A stretch of DNA of 64,000 nucleotides from Alphaproteobacteria bacterium (GCA_028289285.1 JANQRF010000002.1:1178001-1242000), one strand, 5' to 3'. Shown: positions 27,068 to 34,470, numbered from the stretch's first letter. The notes: a model not told the origin generated them from the sequence alone. Numbers and translations: made by a program.

Positions 27068-27274
27068 ATGGCCAAAAAAGGTGGAGCGGTTAAAGTCCGT
27101 ATGGAGAGCAGCGCAGGAACGGGATACCGTTACTATAAGAAAAAAGGCGCCAAATATACGGAAAAGCTGAAAATGAGAAAATATGATCCGTGGGCGGTGA
27201 ACCCCGAAACGGGCAAGCGCGGCATGCACGTGCTCTTTGAAGAAAAGAAAATGCCTCCGCACAAGAAAAACTAA
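27068..27274 (+). CDS. rpmG: 50S ribosomal protein L33 (bL33)
   Basis: A small basic protein of the large ribosomal subunit near the E site. The 68 residues match the bL33 pattern: VKVRMESSAGTGYRYYKKK, then KLKMRKYDPWAVNPETGKR. It is a zinc-free form, with no CxxC pairs. The family is usually about 50-55 residues, so the final ten or so (KKMPPHKKN end) are an extension. AAGGA lies eight to nine bases before the ATG. A clear terminator follows. Confidence 0.93.
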   Translation: MAKKGGAVKVRMESSAGTGYRYYKKKGAKYTEKLKMRKYDPWAVNPETGKRGMHVLFEEKKMPPHKKN

Positions 27275-27287
27275 ATCAGAATTTAAA

Positions 27288-27310
27288 AACCGCCGAAAGG
27301 CGGTTTTTTT
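27288..27310 (+). terminator. Rho-independent terminator after rpmG
   Basis: AACCGCC and GGCGGTT form a perfect seven-pair stem around a GAAA tetraloop, followed by a run of T residues. It ends the rpmG transcript. Confidence 0.92.
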
Positions 27311-27332
27311 AACTGTTTTTTAGACCAAACAG

Positions 27333-27442
27333 ATTTTAAATTCAGGCAGGCGCGAGGAGCGAAATGTACAAAACGTACATGCTTGCCCGCCGAAGCCTTG
27401 GCGAAGGCGGAAGCGACGACGCAACGCACCTGAATTCAAAAT
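27333..27442. repeat. Nested palindromic repeat element, copy 1
   Basis: A 110-bp element bounded by a 14-bp inverted repeat (27333-27346 and 27429-27442, one mismatch). Inside are an ATGTAC/GTACAT palindrome (27364-27380) and a CCGCC/GGCGG hairpin (27387-27410). Its core, with AGGAGCGAAATGTACA and AGCGACGA, recurs at 30571-30649, where the CCGCC/GGCGG insert is absent. It lies between rpmG and pleD and appears non-coding. It looks like a dispersed palindromic element of the REP/RPE sort. Confidence 0.75.
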
Positions 27443-27451
27443 ATAGCAGGT

Positions 27452-28876
27452 CTAAACAACTTTTCGTTCTTCTTCCTTGTATTTCTCTGGATCGATACGG
27501 CCAACATGTTCAAAGAAAGTTGCATTCCGCCCGCTTTCCTTGGCTTCATAAAGCGCTTTATCGGCACGATCCAAAACTTCCGCAACGGAATAATCACCGG
27601 GCTCAATAATCGCTCCACCGATAGAAGCTGTGACAGTTAACTGCCCATCCGCTACGTTACATACAAAAGGTGTATCTGAGATTGCACGGCGCAGACGTTC
27701 GCCAACATGATAGGCTGTTTCTTGACTTACATCCGGAAGCAAGACAACAAACTCCTCTCCACCGAACCGGGCAACCATATCAAAACCGCGAATATTATAT
27801 TGAAGCCGTTCGCCGTAAATTTTTAAGATTTCATCTCCGACTGTGTGGCCGTGCGTATCATTAATATCTTTAAACCGGTCAATATCCATGATCAAAAGAC
27901 CAAACTTTTTTCCATCTTCTTTGCTCTTGGCCAATAGTTTTTGCAAATGCGTTTCAAAATAACGGCGGTTATAAAGACCTGTCAGGGAATCCACGAGCGC
28001 AAGGGAAAGTGAAATCTCATAGGTTGCACGCAGTTTTTCCTGGAAGCGCTTACGGCGAATTTGCGTGCGCACGCGGGCGAGTAATTCATTGCGGTCCACC
28101 GGGCGCAAAATATAATCATGCGCACCGATTTCCAGACCGTGCGCAATGCGCTGCATATCATCATCCGTTCCGATCATCAAAATCGGTACAGAGCGCGTAC
28201 GTTCCGTAGAGCGGATATAAGAAGACAAACGCAGCCCGTCTTCATTTTTCAAATTCAGGCTGACAGCCATCAGGTCAAAATCTTTTTCGGTGATGAGCTT
28301 CATGGCCTCTGCGCCGGAGGTCACAACCGTCACATTGTCATTATCCACCTGAAGCGTATCAACGAATTTATCACTTTCAAAAGACTGGTCTTCAATGACC
28401 AGGATATTGGCCCCTTCCACAGGCTGGGTCATAACGCTCTGATCTTCTTCAGTCATGCCAAGCTGAGAGGCCGTGCTTTCACGCGCGCGCCATTCATCGA
28501 CCGTCATTTTCAACCGCACAAGAGACCGCACGCGCGCGAGCAGCGCAATATCATTCAGTGGTTTGGATAGAAAATCATCTGCGCCGGATTGTAACCCTCT
28601 CACCCGGTCCGTTGTATCTGTCAGAGCTGTCACCATCACCACAGGCACATGGGCCGTTTTTGGGTTTTCCTTGATCCGCTGACAGACCTCAAACCCGTCC
28701 ATGCCCGGCATCATAACATCAAGCAGCACAATATCGGGAATAACTTTTTCCAGCATATCAAGCGCATCCTGCCCGCTGGTTGCTGTCAGCACGTCATAAA
28801 ATTCCGCTTTCAGCTTAGCTTCCAAGAGCTTCACATTGGGCAGAATATCATCAACAACGAGAACACGGGCTGCCAT
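27452..28876 (-). CDS. pleD: PleD-type diguanylate cyclase response regulator
   Basis: Makes cyclic di-GMP when its first receiver is phosphorylated. The 474 residues hold receiver 1 (D53 in LLDVMMPGMDG), a second adaptor receiver (about 150-275) and a GGDEF domain with an intact active site, GGEEF at 372-376. The inhibitory I-site RGFD (363-366) sits exactly five residues upstream, so product inhibition is expected. The start follows the divK stop directly (TAA ATG), which is the conserved divK-pleD operon. In Caulobacter this pair links cell-cycle kinases to polar development; here that role is inferred. Confidence 0.96.
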   Translation of the reverse strand: MAARVLVVDDILPNVKLLEAKLKAEFYDVLTATSGQDALDMLEKVIPDIVLLDVMMPGMDGFEVCQRIKENPKTAHVPVVMVTALTDTTDRVRGLQSGADDFLSKPLNDIALLARVRSLVRLKMTVDEWRARESTASQLGMTEEDQSVMTQPVEGANILVIEDQSFESDKFVDTLQVDNDNVTVVTSGAEAMKLITEKDFDLMAVSLNLKNEDGLRLSSYIRSTERTRSVPILMIGTDDDMQRIAHGLEIGAHDYILRPVDRNELLARVRTQIRRKRFQEKLRATYEISLSLALVDSLTGLYNRRYFETHLQKLLAKSKEDGKKFGLLIMDIDRFKDINDTHGHTVGDEILKIYGERLQYNIRGFDMVARFGGEEFVVLLPDVSQETAYHVGERLRRAISDTPFVCNVADGQLTVTASIGGAIIEPGDYSVAEVLDRADKALYEAKESGRNATFFEHVGRIDPEKYKEEERKVV

Positions 28877-29275
28877 TTACGCCTCCTCTTTTGCAGGAGG
28901 CTGGCTCTCTGCCCCGATATATTTTTGAATAACCTCTAAAAAACGGACAACCGAAATGGGCTTTGAAATATAATCCTCACACCCGCCATCGCGGATTTTT
29001 TCTTCATCGCCTTTCATGGCAAAAGCTGTCACTGCGATCACCGGAATATCTTTCAGCTCTTCATCTTCTTTAATCCATTTGGTCACATCCAGGCCCGAAA
29101 CTTCCGGCAGCTGAATATCCATCAAAATCAAATCCGGTTTTTCGGCGCGGGCCACATCAATCACTTTCGCCCCGTTTGAACATTCAACAACGCCATAGCC
29201 ATGCGCATCCAGAAGATCATGAAATAATTTCATGTTCAGTTCATTATCTTCAACAATGAGAACTTTCTTGCTCAT
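28877..29275 (-). CDS. divK: Single-domain response regulator DivK
   Basis: A 132-residue receiver with D53 in [12 protein letters not shown], acidic pair VEDNE and the Lys in YISKPIS. Sequence and the abutting pleD gene identify it as DivK, the cell-fate regulator that acts with DivJ/PleC-type kinases and DivL upstream of CtrA. No kinase for it is in the window. The 99-base gap on its 5' side should hold the operon promoter; I see no gene there. Confidence 0.95.
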   Translation of the reverse strand: MSKKVLIVEDNELNMKLFHDLLDAHGYGVVECSNGAKVIDVARAEKPDLILMDIQLPEVSGLDVTKWIKEDEELKDIPVIAVTAFAMKGDEEKIRDGGCEDYISKPISVVRFLEVIQKYIGAESQPPAKEEA

Positions 29276-29374
29276 ATGTGAAACGATGTCCCTGACTGTC
29301 CCATATACCCTTTATATCTCATTCTTTTTATAGCCCGAAAATGGTTAATGAAATCTTAGAATATGCCCTACACT

Positions 29375-30229
29375 TTACGGCATAATTTCATCTTCTGCCG
29401 GATCGCCCCGCTGCGCGCATCCGTCATTCCTTGTCTTTTCAAGCGCGATCAGTTTTTGCGTCACAGAGAAATTATCATACTCGATCAGCATATCCGAAAT
29501 CACACCATTTTCGTGAAACACCATATCCATTTCATAATCGGCGATCTCTTCATCACTTAAGACCGGAAAGACTGCCATGCGCACATTCCATGCCGGTGTA
29601 TTCACAAGGCTCATATCAATATCTTTAGACGGAGTAATCTGTGCAAGCGCATTGGCTTTGGATCCGATAAAACTGTTGATCTCTATCGGGCCTTCTTCAT
29701 CGCTACCGTCAAACACAGTGGCGGTGAAAAACTTATCTCCGCCGCGCGCACGGTCAATCAGTTCCAGCGTATGGTCCATCGGGAACATCGTGCCGGGCGT
29801 TAAATCAAACGCAATCCCTTCGGGCATGGTAAAAACCGCTTCCCCTTCTTCGCCCTGCTCCATCTCCGCCTGCCCGCGCAGCTCCTGGTACATATCCCCG
29901 TCACGGCGTCGGCGGGAGGTAAAATTCAAAGCACTGCCGTCAAATAATTCATACGTTGAGAAATCAGATTGAATATGCATGGCCGGGCTGTCTGCATATT
30001 CGTAATTCAGGTCAAAACGGTGCGTGGTCGTCCAGGCTTCGCAATCAGGCGTCCATTCATAAAACATACGCCCGCTGATATTCACGATCTGCGAGCCGCT
30101 GCGCGTTGCCACAAGATCAATATCATAGAGCGCCTTATGGGGCACCAGCGTGCTGCCCGCCGCGTGCAGTGCAACAGGGGCAAGCCAAAAGCTCAAAAAC
30201 AGGGTCAGGGCAGAAATCAGTCGCAGCAT
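29375..30229 (-). CDS. DUF1849 / EipB-like periplasmic protein
   Basis: A 284-residue exported protein with a Sec signal (LTLFLSFWLAPVALHAA). The mature start, LVPHKALYDIDLV, and the following GRMFYEWTPDCEAW match the DUF1849 family. Its Brucella member EipB is a periplasmic beta-spiral protein needed for envelope integrity. Two cysteines, C63 and C271, sit where the family's disulfide is expected. A role in envelope maintenance is inferred from the family; the sequence itself shows only export and fold signature. Confidence 0.88.
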   Translation of the reverse strand: MLRLISALTLFLSFWLAPVALHAAGSTLVPHKALYDIDLVATRSGSQIVNISGRMFYEWTPDCEAWTTTHRFDLNYEYADSPAMHIQSDFSTYELFDGSALNFTSRRRRDGDMYQELRGQAEMEQGEEGEAVFTMPEGIAFDLTPGTMFPMDHTLELIDRARGGDKFFTATVFDGSDEEGPIEINSFIGSKANALAQITPSKDIDMSLVNTPAWNVRMAVFPVLSDEEIADYEMDMVFHENGVISDMLIEYDNFSVTQKLIALEKTRNDGCAQRGDPAEDEIMP

Positions 30230-30246
30230 CAGATTTTATAACTTTA

Positions 30247-30465
30247 TCAAGTGTCTAAGCTCCACATCATACGCGAAAAAAACGGTGCCTCCAAGGCGAT
30301 TTGATAAAACAAGCTGCAGGGGAAATATCCGCCTCCTGCCAAGGCAATCTCTGCCGTTTCAGACCATATCCGGTCCGTTGCTTCCGAGCCGATTGCCCCT
30401 TCCGCGCCATAGGCAAATGAACTGTAACATATTGTTCTAATTATATTTTTATGTCCGTTTACCAA
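30247..30465 (-). CDS. Possible small protein upstream of the EipB-like gene
   Basis: An open frame of 72 codons with a TTG start, reading in the same direction and ending 17 bases before the EipB-like gene. Codon choice looks like that of neighbouring genes over its last 55 codons (GAEGAIGSEATDRIWSETAE region), but there is no clear ribosome site and no recognised domain. It may be a small gene, a fragment of a lost gene, or chance. Confidence 0.3.
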   Translation of the reverse strand: MVNGHKNIIRTICYSSFAYGAEGAIGSEATDRIWSETAEIALAGGGYFPCSLFYQIALEAPFFSRMMWSLDT

Positions 30466-30570
30466 CTTGGCACGGACTTCGCAAAGACCCTTTCGGATAA
30501 ATAAGGAGCGGTTAGATATTATGTCTTCTTAAAATAGGAAATAAGCGTTCAAACAGTTAGGCGCAAAGAG

Positions 30571-30649
30571 CGTTTTATTTTGAACAGGCACAAGGAGCGA
30601 AATGTACAAAAGTACATGAGCGACGAAGTAACGCATTCAAAATGAAACG
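30571..30649. repeat. Nested palindromic repeat element, copy 2
   Basis: A 79-bp element bounded by a 14-bp inverted repeat (30571-30584 and 30636-30649, one mismatch) with a central ATGTAC-AAAA-GTACAT palindrome (30602-30617). It shares the core GGAGCGAAATGTACAAAA and GCGACGA with the copy at 27333-27442. It lies immediately upstream of the probable small RNA. Confidence 0.75.
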
Positions 30650-30660
30650 ATCACAGCGCA

Positions 30661-30781
30661 TATGGATTCCGCCTGTCGCCCCTCCCTAACCGTGAACCCA
30701 AACCCAGACAGGTGGATAGACCCGGGTCAAAGCCGATGATCTCTCCCAAGACATCCAAGCTTTACCCGGGTTGTTTTTTTT
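30661..30781 (+). ncRNA. Probable small RNA with two hairpins and a terminator
   Basis: Two stems can be drawn. Stem 1 pairs 30668-30677 with 30707-30716 (ten pairs, one G-U) around a 29-base C-rich loop containing CCCCUCCCU. Stem 2 pairs 30719-30733 with 30759-30773 around a loop containing CUCUCCC. Eight T residues follow (30774-30781), making stem 2 a Rho-independent terminator. No open frame covers it. Loops with CUCCC can pair with Shine-Dalgarno sequences, as in several alphaproteobacterial trans-acting small RNAs. The 5' end and promoter were not located. I do not see the signature bases of SRP RNA, 6S RNA, RNase P RNA or tmRNA. Confidence 0.6.
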
Positions 30782-30846
30782 GGGTTGCACGCTTGCCTAA
30801 AATAGGATAATATTCCTTTTATTAACAGTACAGTTACGCCTACTAT

Positions 30847-30922
30847 GCGTCATTACCGGGCTTGTCCCGGTAATCCAATGGTGCATTTCTCTGGATTACC
30901 GGAATAAATCCGGCAATGACGC
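30847..30922. repeat. Paired inverted REP-like element
   Basis: Two 31-base arms, 30847-30877 and 30892-30922, are inverted copies of each other with a few mismatches around a 14-base spacer. Each arm is itself a hairpin (ACCGGG...CCCGGT and ACCGG...CCGG). The arms start and end with GCGTCATT/AATGACGC. This is the structure of a BIME or Rickettsia-type palindromic repeat. It ends 38 bases before the toxin-like gene, and the first in-frame ATG (30916) lies inside it. Confidence 0.8.
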
Positions 30923-30960
30923 CTACAAAATATATACTTTGCACAGATCAGGACAAATCA

Positions 30961-31917
30961 ATGACACTCAAACTGAACAGACCGTTTGCGGCAAACGCCG
31001 CTGCGGATGAATATGATGTGCTCCAGGTCAAAAAGGCGCTGAACCGTCTGGGCTATTACATGCCTTTTGAAAAAACGGGCATGACCGGAATCCCGGATCG
31101 AGACGTCTTTGACGCGCTCAAACAATTTCAAGGCGATCACGGCCTGCCTGCAACTGGCACGACCAAACCTGGCGATGATACCGAGCAGGCTTTAAACAGT
31201 GCCGCCAACCAATCTCAAGACGGCCAATATATCTGGCGTACAGTGGGCGATAGTAAAGTCCGCAAAAGTCATGCCGAGCTGGAAGGCGAGATTCGCGACT
31301 GGGGCGATTCTCCCGACCCCGGTGAAGAGCCCGGTTGCCGCTGCTGGGCGGAACCGGTGCAACAACCGCTTGGATTAAAGCAAATTGTTACGAGCTCAAT
31401 GGCCCAAAAAAGCTATAAATGGACCAATGAAGATTTTAAATACCATTGGAAACATGGTAACGGCAGAGAAGTTACGCTTCCCGAAATTGGGTGGCTCGTC
31501 GAAATCATATGGCATGCCAAAAAAATTATGTTTCATAAAGTAGAAAAACAAATCGCAGACAAGGCAAGAGAAGTGCAGTCTGGTACATTCAGCAATACAT
31601 GGGAAAATACATACGATTTCGAAGAAGTTGTCTTTTCAATAGGAGATTCTGTCATTAGAGGTCGTTTTGCAGGCGATGTCAGAAAAGAAGGAGATATATT
31701 GCATATCAACGCAACTGCACACTATCTGCTTGACGATGAATTTTCAGACCCTTCAAGCATTCGAGAAAACGTTCTGGGGAGCTCCGATCCCGATATTTTA
31801 TGGGATAACCCTATAGGCGATGCGACTTTGTTTATCACAGAATTAGGAAACACACCTTATCCGATTACAGGAACATGGACAACAAAAGTAACGGGCTCAA
31901 TTTCATCAAAAGAATAA
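30961..31917 (+). CDS. Polymorphic-toxin-like protein: peptidoglycan-binding + MuF-type linker + variable C-terminus
   Basis: A 318-residue protein in three parts. Residues about 17-80 are a peptidoglycan-binding domain 1 (DVLQVKKALNRLGYY, ALKQFQGDHGLPATG). Residues about 92-130 match the C-terminal signature of phage Mu F/SPP1 gp7-like head proteins (TVGDSKVRKSHAELEG, then PGEEPGCRCWA). Residues 131-318 are an AT-rich, unrecognised domain with beta-rich segments and a DDEFSDPSSIRENVLG region. ATG 30961 has AGGA seven bases upstream. There is no signal peptide. MuF-type modules fused to exchangeable toxin tips are known in temperate phages; the toxin role is inferred. A related linker recurs at 32361-32478. 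Confidence 0.72.
   Translation: MTLKLNRPFAANAAADEYDVLQVKKALNRLGYYMPFEKTGMTGIPDRDVFDALKQFQGDHGLPATGTTKPGDDTEQALNSAANQSQDGQYIWRTVGDSKVRKSHAELEGEIRDWGDSPDPGEEPGCRCWAEPVQQPLGLKQIVTSSMAQKSYKWTNEDFKYHWKHGNGREVTLPEIGWLVEIIWHAKKIMFHKVEKQIADKAREVQSGTFSNTWENTYDFEEVVFSIGDSVIRGRFAGDVRKEGDILHINATAHYLLDDEFSDPSSIRENVLGSSDPDILWDNPIGDATLFITELGNTPYPITGTWTTKVTGSISSKE
31235..31352 (+). repeat. 118-bp MuF-linker direct repeat, copy A
   Basis: Encodes the VGDSKVR-x-SHAELEG...GCRCWA linker inside the toxin-like gene. The first 29 and last 30-odd bases are identical to copy B at 32361-32478, the middle is diverged, and both copies are 118 bp. The AT-rich C-terminal domain begins directly after it. Confidence 0.9.
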
Positions 31918-32325
31918 TGAACCAATAAAATTGTTAAAAATGAAATACAACATAGTTAGTGTCATAATGAGAGAAATGGCCAGTATAAGGCTGCTAACTA
32001 TTCCGTACTTTATATTATCAGACACAGCTAGTGAATCTTGTTTATGGTATTTTCGCCATATATATTCGAACCACCCGATATACATTATATATTGTAGTAA
32101 AGCTGTTTTAATAAAGTATGCATGAAATTTCCAACATTCATTACTTTTATAATGAAAACATCTTAAAATATCTGATGTATGAGCAAGAAATAAAGCCAAT
32201 AAAAAAATAGGTAAGAGTAATCGTCCTGACTTCAACCACATTGGCGCGGTTGGTTTGACACTAAAAACTAATATTGGCGGTACTAAAAAAATGCCTGCTA
32301 AAAATATCATGCCAAAAATATTCAT
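31906..32325 (-). CDS. Four-helix membrane protein, candidate immunity protein
   Basis: A 139-residue integral membrane protein with about four hydrophobic helices (at residues 3-23, 34-50, near 70-88 and 108-132). It is not recognised. It is AT-rich like the toxin C-terminal domain and lies between the two linker copies. It converges on the toxin-like gene and overlaps its last 12 bases. Small membrane proteins next to toxins commonly protect against periplasm- or membrane-acting toxins, so immunity is a reasonable guess. The opposite orientation is unusual for an immunity gene, and a shared operon is impossible. It could equally be an unrelated accessory gene. Confidence 0.55.
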   Translation of the reverse strand: MNIFGMIFLAGIFLVPPILVFSVKPTAPMWLKSGRLLLPIFLLALFLAHTSDILRCFHYKSNECWKFHAYFIKTALLQYIMYIGWFEYIWRKYHKQDSLAVSDNIKYGIVSSLILAISLIMTLTMLYFIFNNFIGSLFF

Positions 32326-32360
32326 TAAAAGATCATAAAAACGAATAAGGACTATATCAA

Positions 32361-32478
32361 GGCGTACAGTGGGCGATAGTAAAGTCCGCCCCTCTCATGC
32401 CGAACTGGAAGGGAAAATACGCAGTTCGTCTGATGATCCCGCGCCTGGTGAAGAGCCCGGTTGCCGCTGCTGGGCGGG
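32361..32478 (+). repeat. 118-bp MuF-linker direct repeat, copy B
   Basis: Same length as copy A with identical ends and a diverged centre. It encodes VGDSKVRPSHAELEGKIR through GCRCWAG in the same frame and direction. Homology begins around the shared TATATC just upstream and stops after the CRCWAG codons. Confidence 0.9.
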
Positions 32479-32566
32479 AAGAAAAAATAAAAACCATGTG
32501 GACTTAGTCCACTTTTATGAAAGGAAATTCAAAGGCTTGCAAAAAATGTTGGTCAAGATGTGTTGA
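32361..32566 (+). pseudogene. Orphan toxin-tip cassette (linker plus short tail)
   Basis: A partial reading frame holding only the MuF-type linker followed by about 27 unrelated residues (RKNKNHVDLVHFYERKFKGL onwards). It has no ATG, no ribosome site and no upstream domain. A GTG at 32369 opens the frame but falls inside the linker. The tail reads through the aspS terminator hairpin, so it is unlikely to be a functional domain. It looks like a displaced or eroded tip left after recombination at the linker. Recombination between the copies would delete the present tip and membrane gene and attach this tail to the main gene. Confidence 0.65.
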
Positions 32567-32573
32567 CCAACAT
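32541..32573 (-). terminator. Rho-independent terminator of aspS
   Basis: ATGTTGGTCAA and TTGACCAACAT form a perfect 11-pair stem around a six-base loop, six bases downstream of the aspS stop. On the minus strand a TTTTTT run ends the stem. It lies inside the tail of the orphan cassette. Confidence 0.88.
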
Positions 32574-32579
32574 TAACCC

Positions 32580-34391
32580 TTATGCTGCCTCAACCTTTTT
32601 GGGCAGGCTGAGCTTGATGTGAAGGTCTTTAAGTTGTTCGGGCGTGATATCGCTTGGGGCAGACATCATCTGGTCTTCATATTGACCGTTCATAACGAAA
32701 GCATAGACTTCACGCAGGTTCGGTTCATCGGCGAGCAGCATGACAATCCGGTCGATCCCGAACGCGCAGCCCCCGTGCGGTGGCGCGCCGAATTTAAAGG
32801 CATTCAGCATCCCGCCGAACTTCGCTTCCAGCACGCTTTTATCATAGCCTGCAATGGCAAAAGCTTTTTCCATGATCTCCGGCTTATGGTTCCGGATCGC
32901 GCCGGAGGCAAGCTCAAAACCGTTACACACGCAATCATACTGCCAAGCATAAACGTCTTCCGGGTTTTTATCTTCCAAGTCGGTAAGTCCGCCTTGGGGC
33001 ATGGAAAACGGGTTGTGAGAGAAATCAATGTCTCCGGTATGTTCATCACGTTCATACATCGGGAAATCAATCACCCAGCAAAATTTAAACACGCCCTGCT
33101 CACGCGCAGCTTCATGCCCTTCGGGCAGCGCATCACAGATCGCATCACGGGCAAGCCCGGCAAATTTGGCCGCCGCACTTTCTTTATTACAAATAAAGAA
33201 TACCGCATCGCCTTCTTCCAGCCCGGCGATTGCTTTAAGCTCTTCCTGCGCGGTATCCGGGACAAATTTTGCGATCGGCCCGGCGCCGGCACCGTCCTTG
33301 ATCAGGATATAGCCAAGCCCTGGCGCGCCCTCAGACTGCGCCCAACTATTGAGCTTATCAAAGAAAGAGCGTGGCTGATCACCGACTTTCGGCGCACGGA
33401 TCGCCCGTACCACACCGCCTTTTTCGATGGTGCCCTTAAACGCTTTAAATTCCACATCATCACGCGCAAAGACGGATGTGACATCGACAATCTCCAGCGG
33501 ATTGCGCAGATCAGGCTTGTCAGAACCATATTTCAGCATCGCATCTTCAAAGCGCAAATGCGGTAGCCATTCGATTTTATGTTCTGCGCCGGTGAAATTA
33601 TTAAACTCTTCGAATACGCCTTCAATGACAGGCTGCACGGCGTTAAACACATCTGCCTGTTCAACAAAACTCATTTCAAGATCTAGCTGGTAAAATTCCG
33701 CCAGCCTATCCGCACGCCCGTCCTCATCTCGAAAACACGGCGCAATCTGGAAATATTTATCAAAGCCACTAACCATCAAAAGCTGTTTGAATTGCTGCGG
33801 CGCCTGCGGCAAAGCATAAAACTTGCCCGGATGCAGACGGCTTGGCACCAGGTAATCGCGCGCACCTTCTGGCGAACTTGCGGTCAGGATCGGTGTGTTA
33901 AATTCCTGAAAGCCACCATCCCACATACGCTTGCGGATAGAGGCAATCACACCGTTGCGCAGGCGGATATTCTTTTGCATTTTTTCCCGGCGTAAATCGA
34001 GATAGCGATATTTCAGACGGATATCTTCTCCCGCCCCGTCATCTTCGGCAACCTGGAATGGCAACACATCGGCACCGGACTGAAGCGTGACGCTTTCGAT
34101 TTTAACCTCGATTTCGCCCGTTTCCATGTTCGGGTTGACCGTTTCAGCCGTGCGGGCAAGGACAGTCCCCTCAACGGTGATCACACTCTCGACACGCCAT
34201 TTTTCAATCTCGGCCAAAAGCGGCGAGCCTTCATCGACCACGCATTGGGTGATCCCGAATGTATCGCGTAGATCAATGAACAAGACCCCACCATGATCAC
34301 GTTTACGTGAAATCCATCCCGACAGGCGGACCGTCTGCCCTTCATCAGATTTACGCAGATCTGCGCAGTTATGAGTGCGGTATGAGTGCAT
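32580..34391 (-). CDS. aspS: Aspartyl-tRNA synthetase
   Basis: A class II synthetase of 603 residues, the bacterial type with an N-terminal OB anticodon domain, catalytic core and inserted GAD domain (about 290-420). Motif 2 reads [10 protein letters not shown], and motif 3 lies in the GIDRIVMLL segment. In the anticodon domain H33 of [15 protein letters not shown] stands where non-discriminating enzymes have His and discriminating ones Leu. This suggests it also charges tRNA-Asn, for later conversion by GatCAB; that is inference, since no gat gene is in the window. It is transcribed alone toward its own terminator. Confidence 0.98.
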   Translation of the reverse strand: MHSYRTHNCADLRKSDEGQTVRLSGWISRKRDHGGVLFIDLRDTFGITQCVVDEGSPLLAEIEKWRVESVITVEGTVLARTAETVNPNMETGEIEVKIESVTLQSGADVLPFQVAEDDGAGEDIRLKYRYLDLRREKMQKNIRLRNGVIASIRKRMWDGGFQEFNTPILTASSPEGARDYLVPSRLHPGKFYALPQAPQQFKQLLMVSGFDKYFQIAPCFRDEDGRADRLAEFYQLDLEMSFVEQADVFNAVQPVIEGVFEEFNNFTGAEHKIEWLPHLRFEDAMLKYGSDKPDLRNPLEIVDVTSVFARDDVEFKAFKGTIEKGGVVRAIRAPKVGDQPRSFFDKLNSWAQSEGAPGLGYILIKDGAGAGPIAKFVPDTAQEELKAIAGLEEGDAVFFICNKESAAAKFAGLARDAICDALPEGHEAAREQGVFKFCWVIDFPMYERDEHTGDIDFSHNPFSMPQGGLTDLEDKNPEDVYAWQYDCVCNGFELASGAIRNHKPEIMEKAFAIAGYDKSVLEAKFGGMLNAFKFGAPPHGGCAFGIDRIVMLLADEPNLREVYAFVMNGQYEDQMMSAPSDITPEQLKDLHIKLSLPKKVEAA

Positions 34392-34470
34392 TTTTATTTC
34401 CTACTTTTTGGTTTCCTTAAGTAAAGCAAGCCTTTATAACCTAAGCCTATTGAACCGCACAAGGCTTTAG

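Noticed and set aside
27364..27609. Open frame starting in palindromic repeat copy 1
   Set aside because: It begins in a non-coding repeat and continues antisense to the pleD 3' end.
30661..30781. SRP RNA, 6S RNA or tmRNA as identity of the small RNA
   Set aside because: The SRP GGAAG/GCAGCC core, the long closing stem of 6S RNA and the tmRNA tRNA-like end are not visible on either strand.
30847..30922. CRISPR array
   Set aside because: Only two repeat arms exist, they are inverted rather than direct, and there are no spacers or cas genes.
30916..30960. Earlier ATG for the toxin-like gene
   Set aside because: It lies inside the REP-like palindrome, has no Shine-Dalgarno and adds unconserved residues; ATG 30961 has AGGA at proper spacing.
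31906..32566. Prophage remnant around the MuF-like gene
   Set aside because: No terminase, portal, capsid, integrase or attachment repeats are visible; flanking genes are housekeeping.
32619..33566. Long open frame (315 codons) antisense to aspS
   Set aside because: It mirrors the codon structure of aspS on the other strand, has no ribosome site and no recognisable domain.
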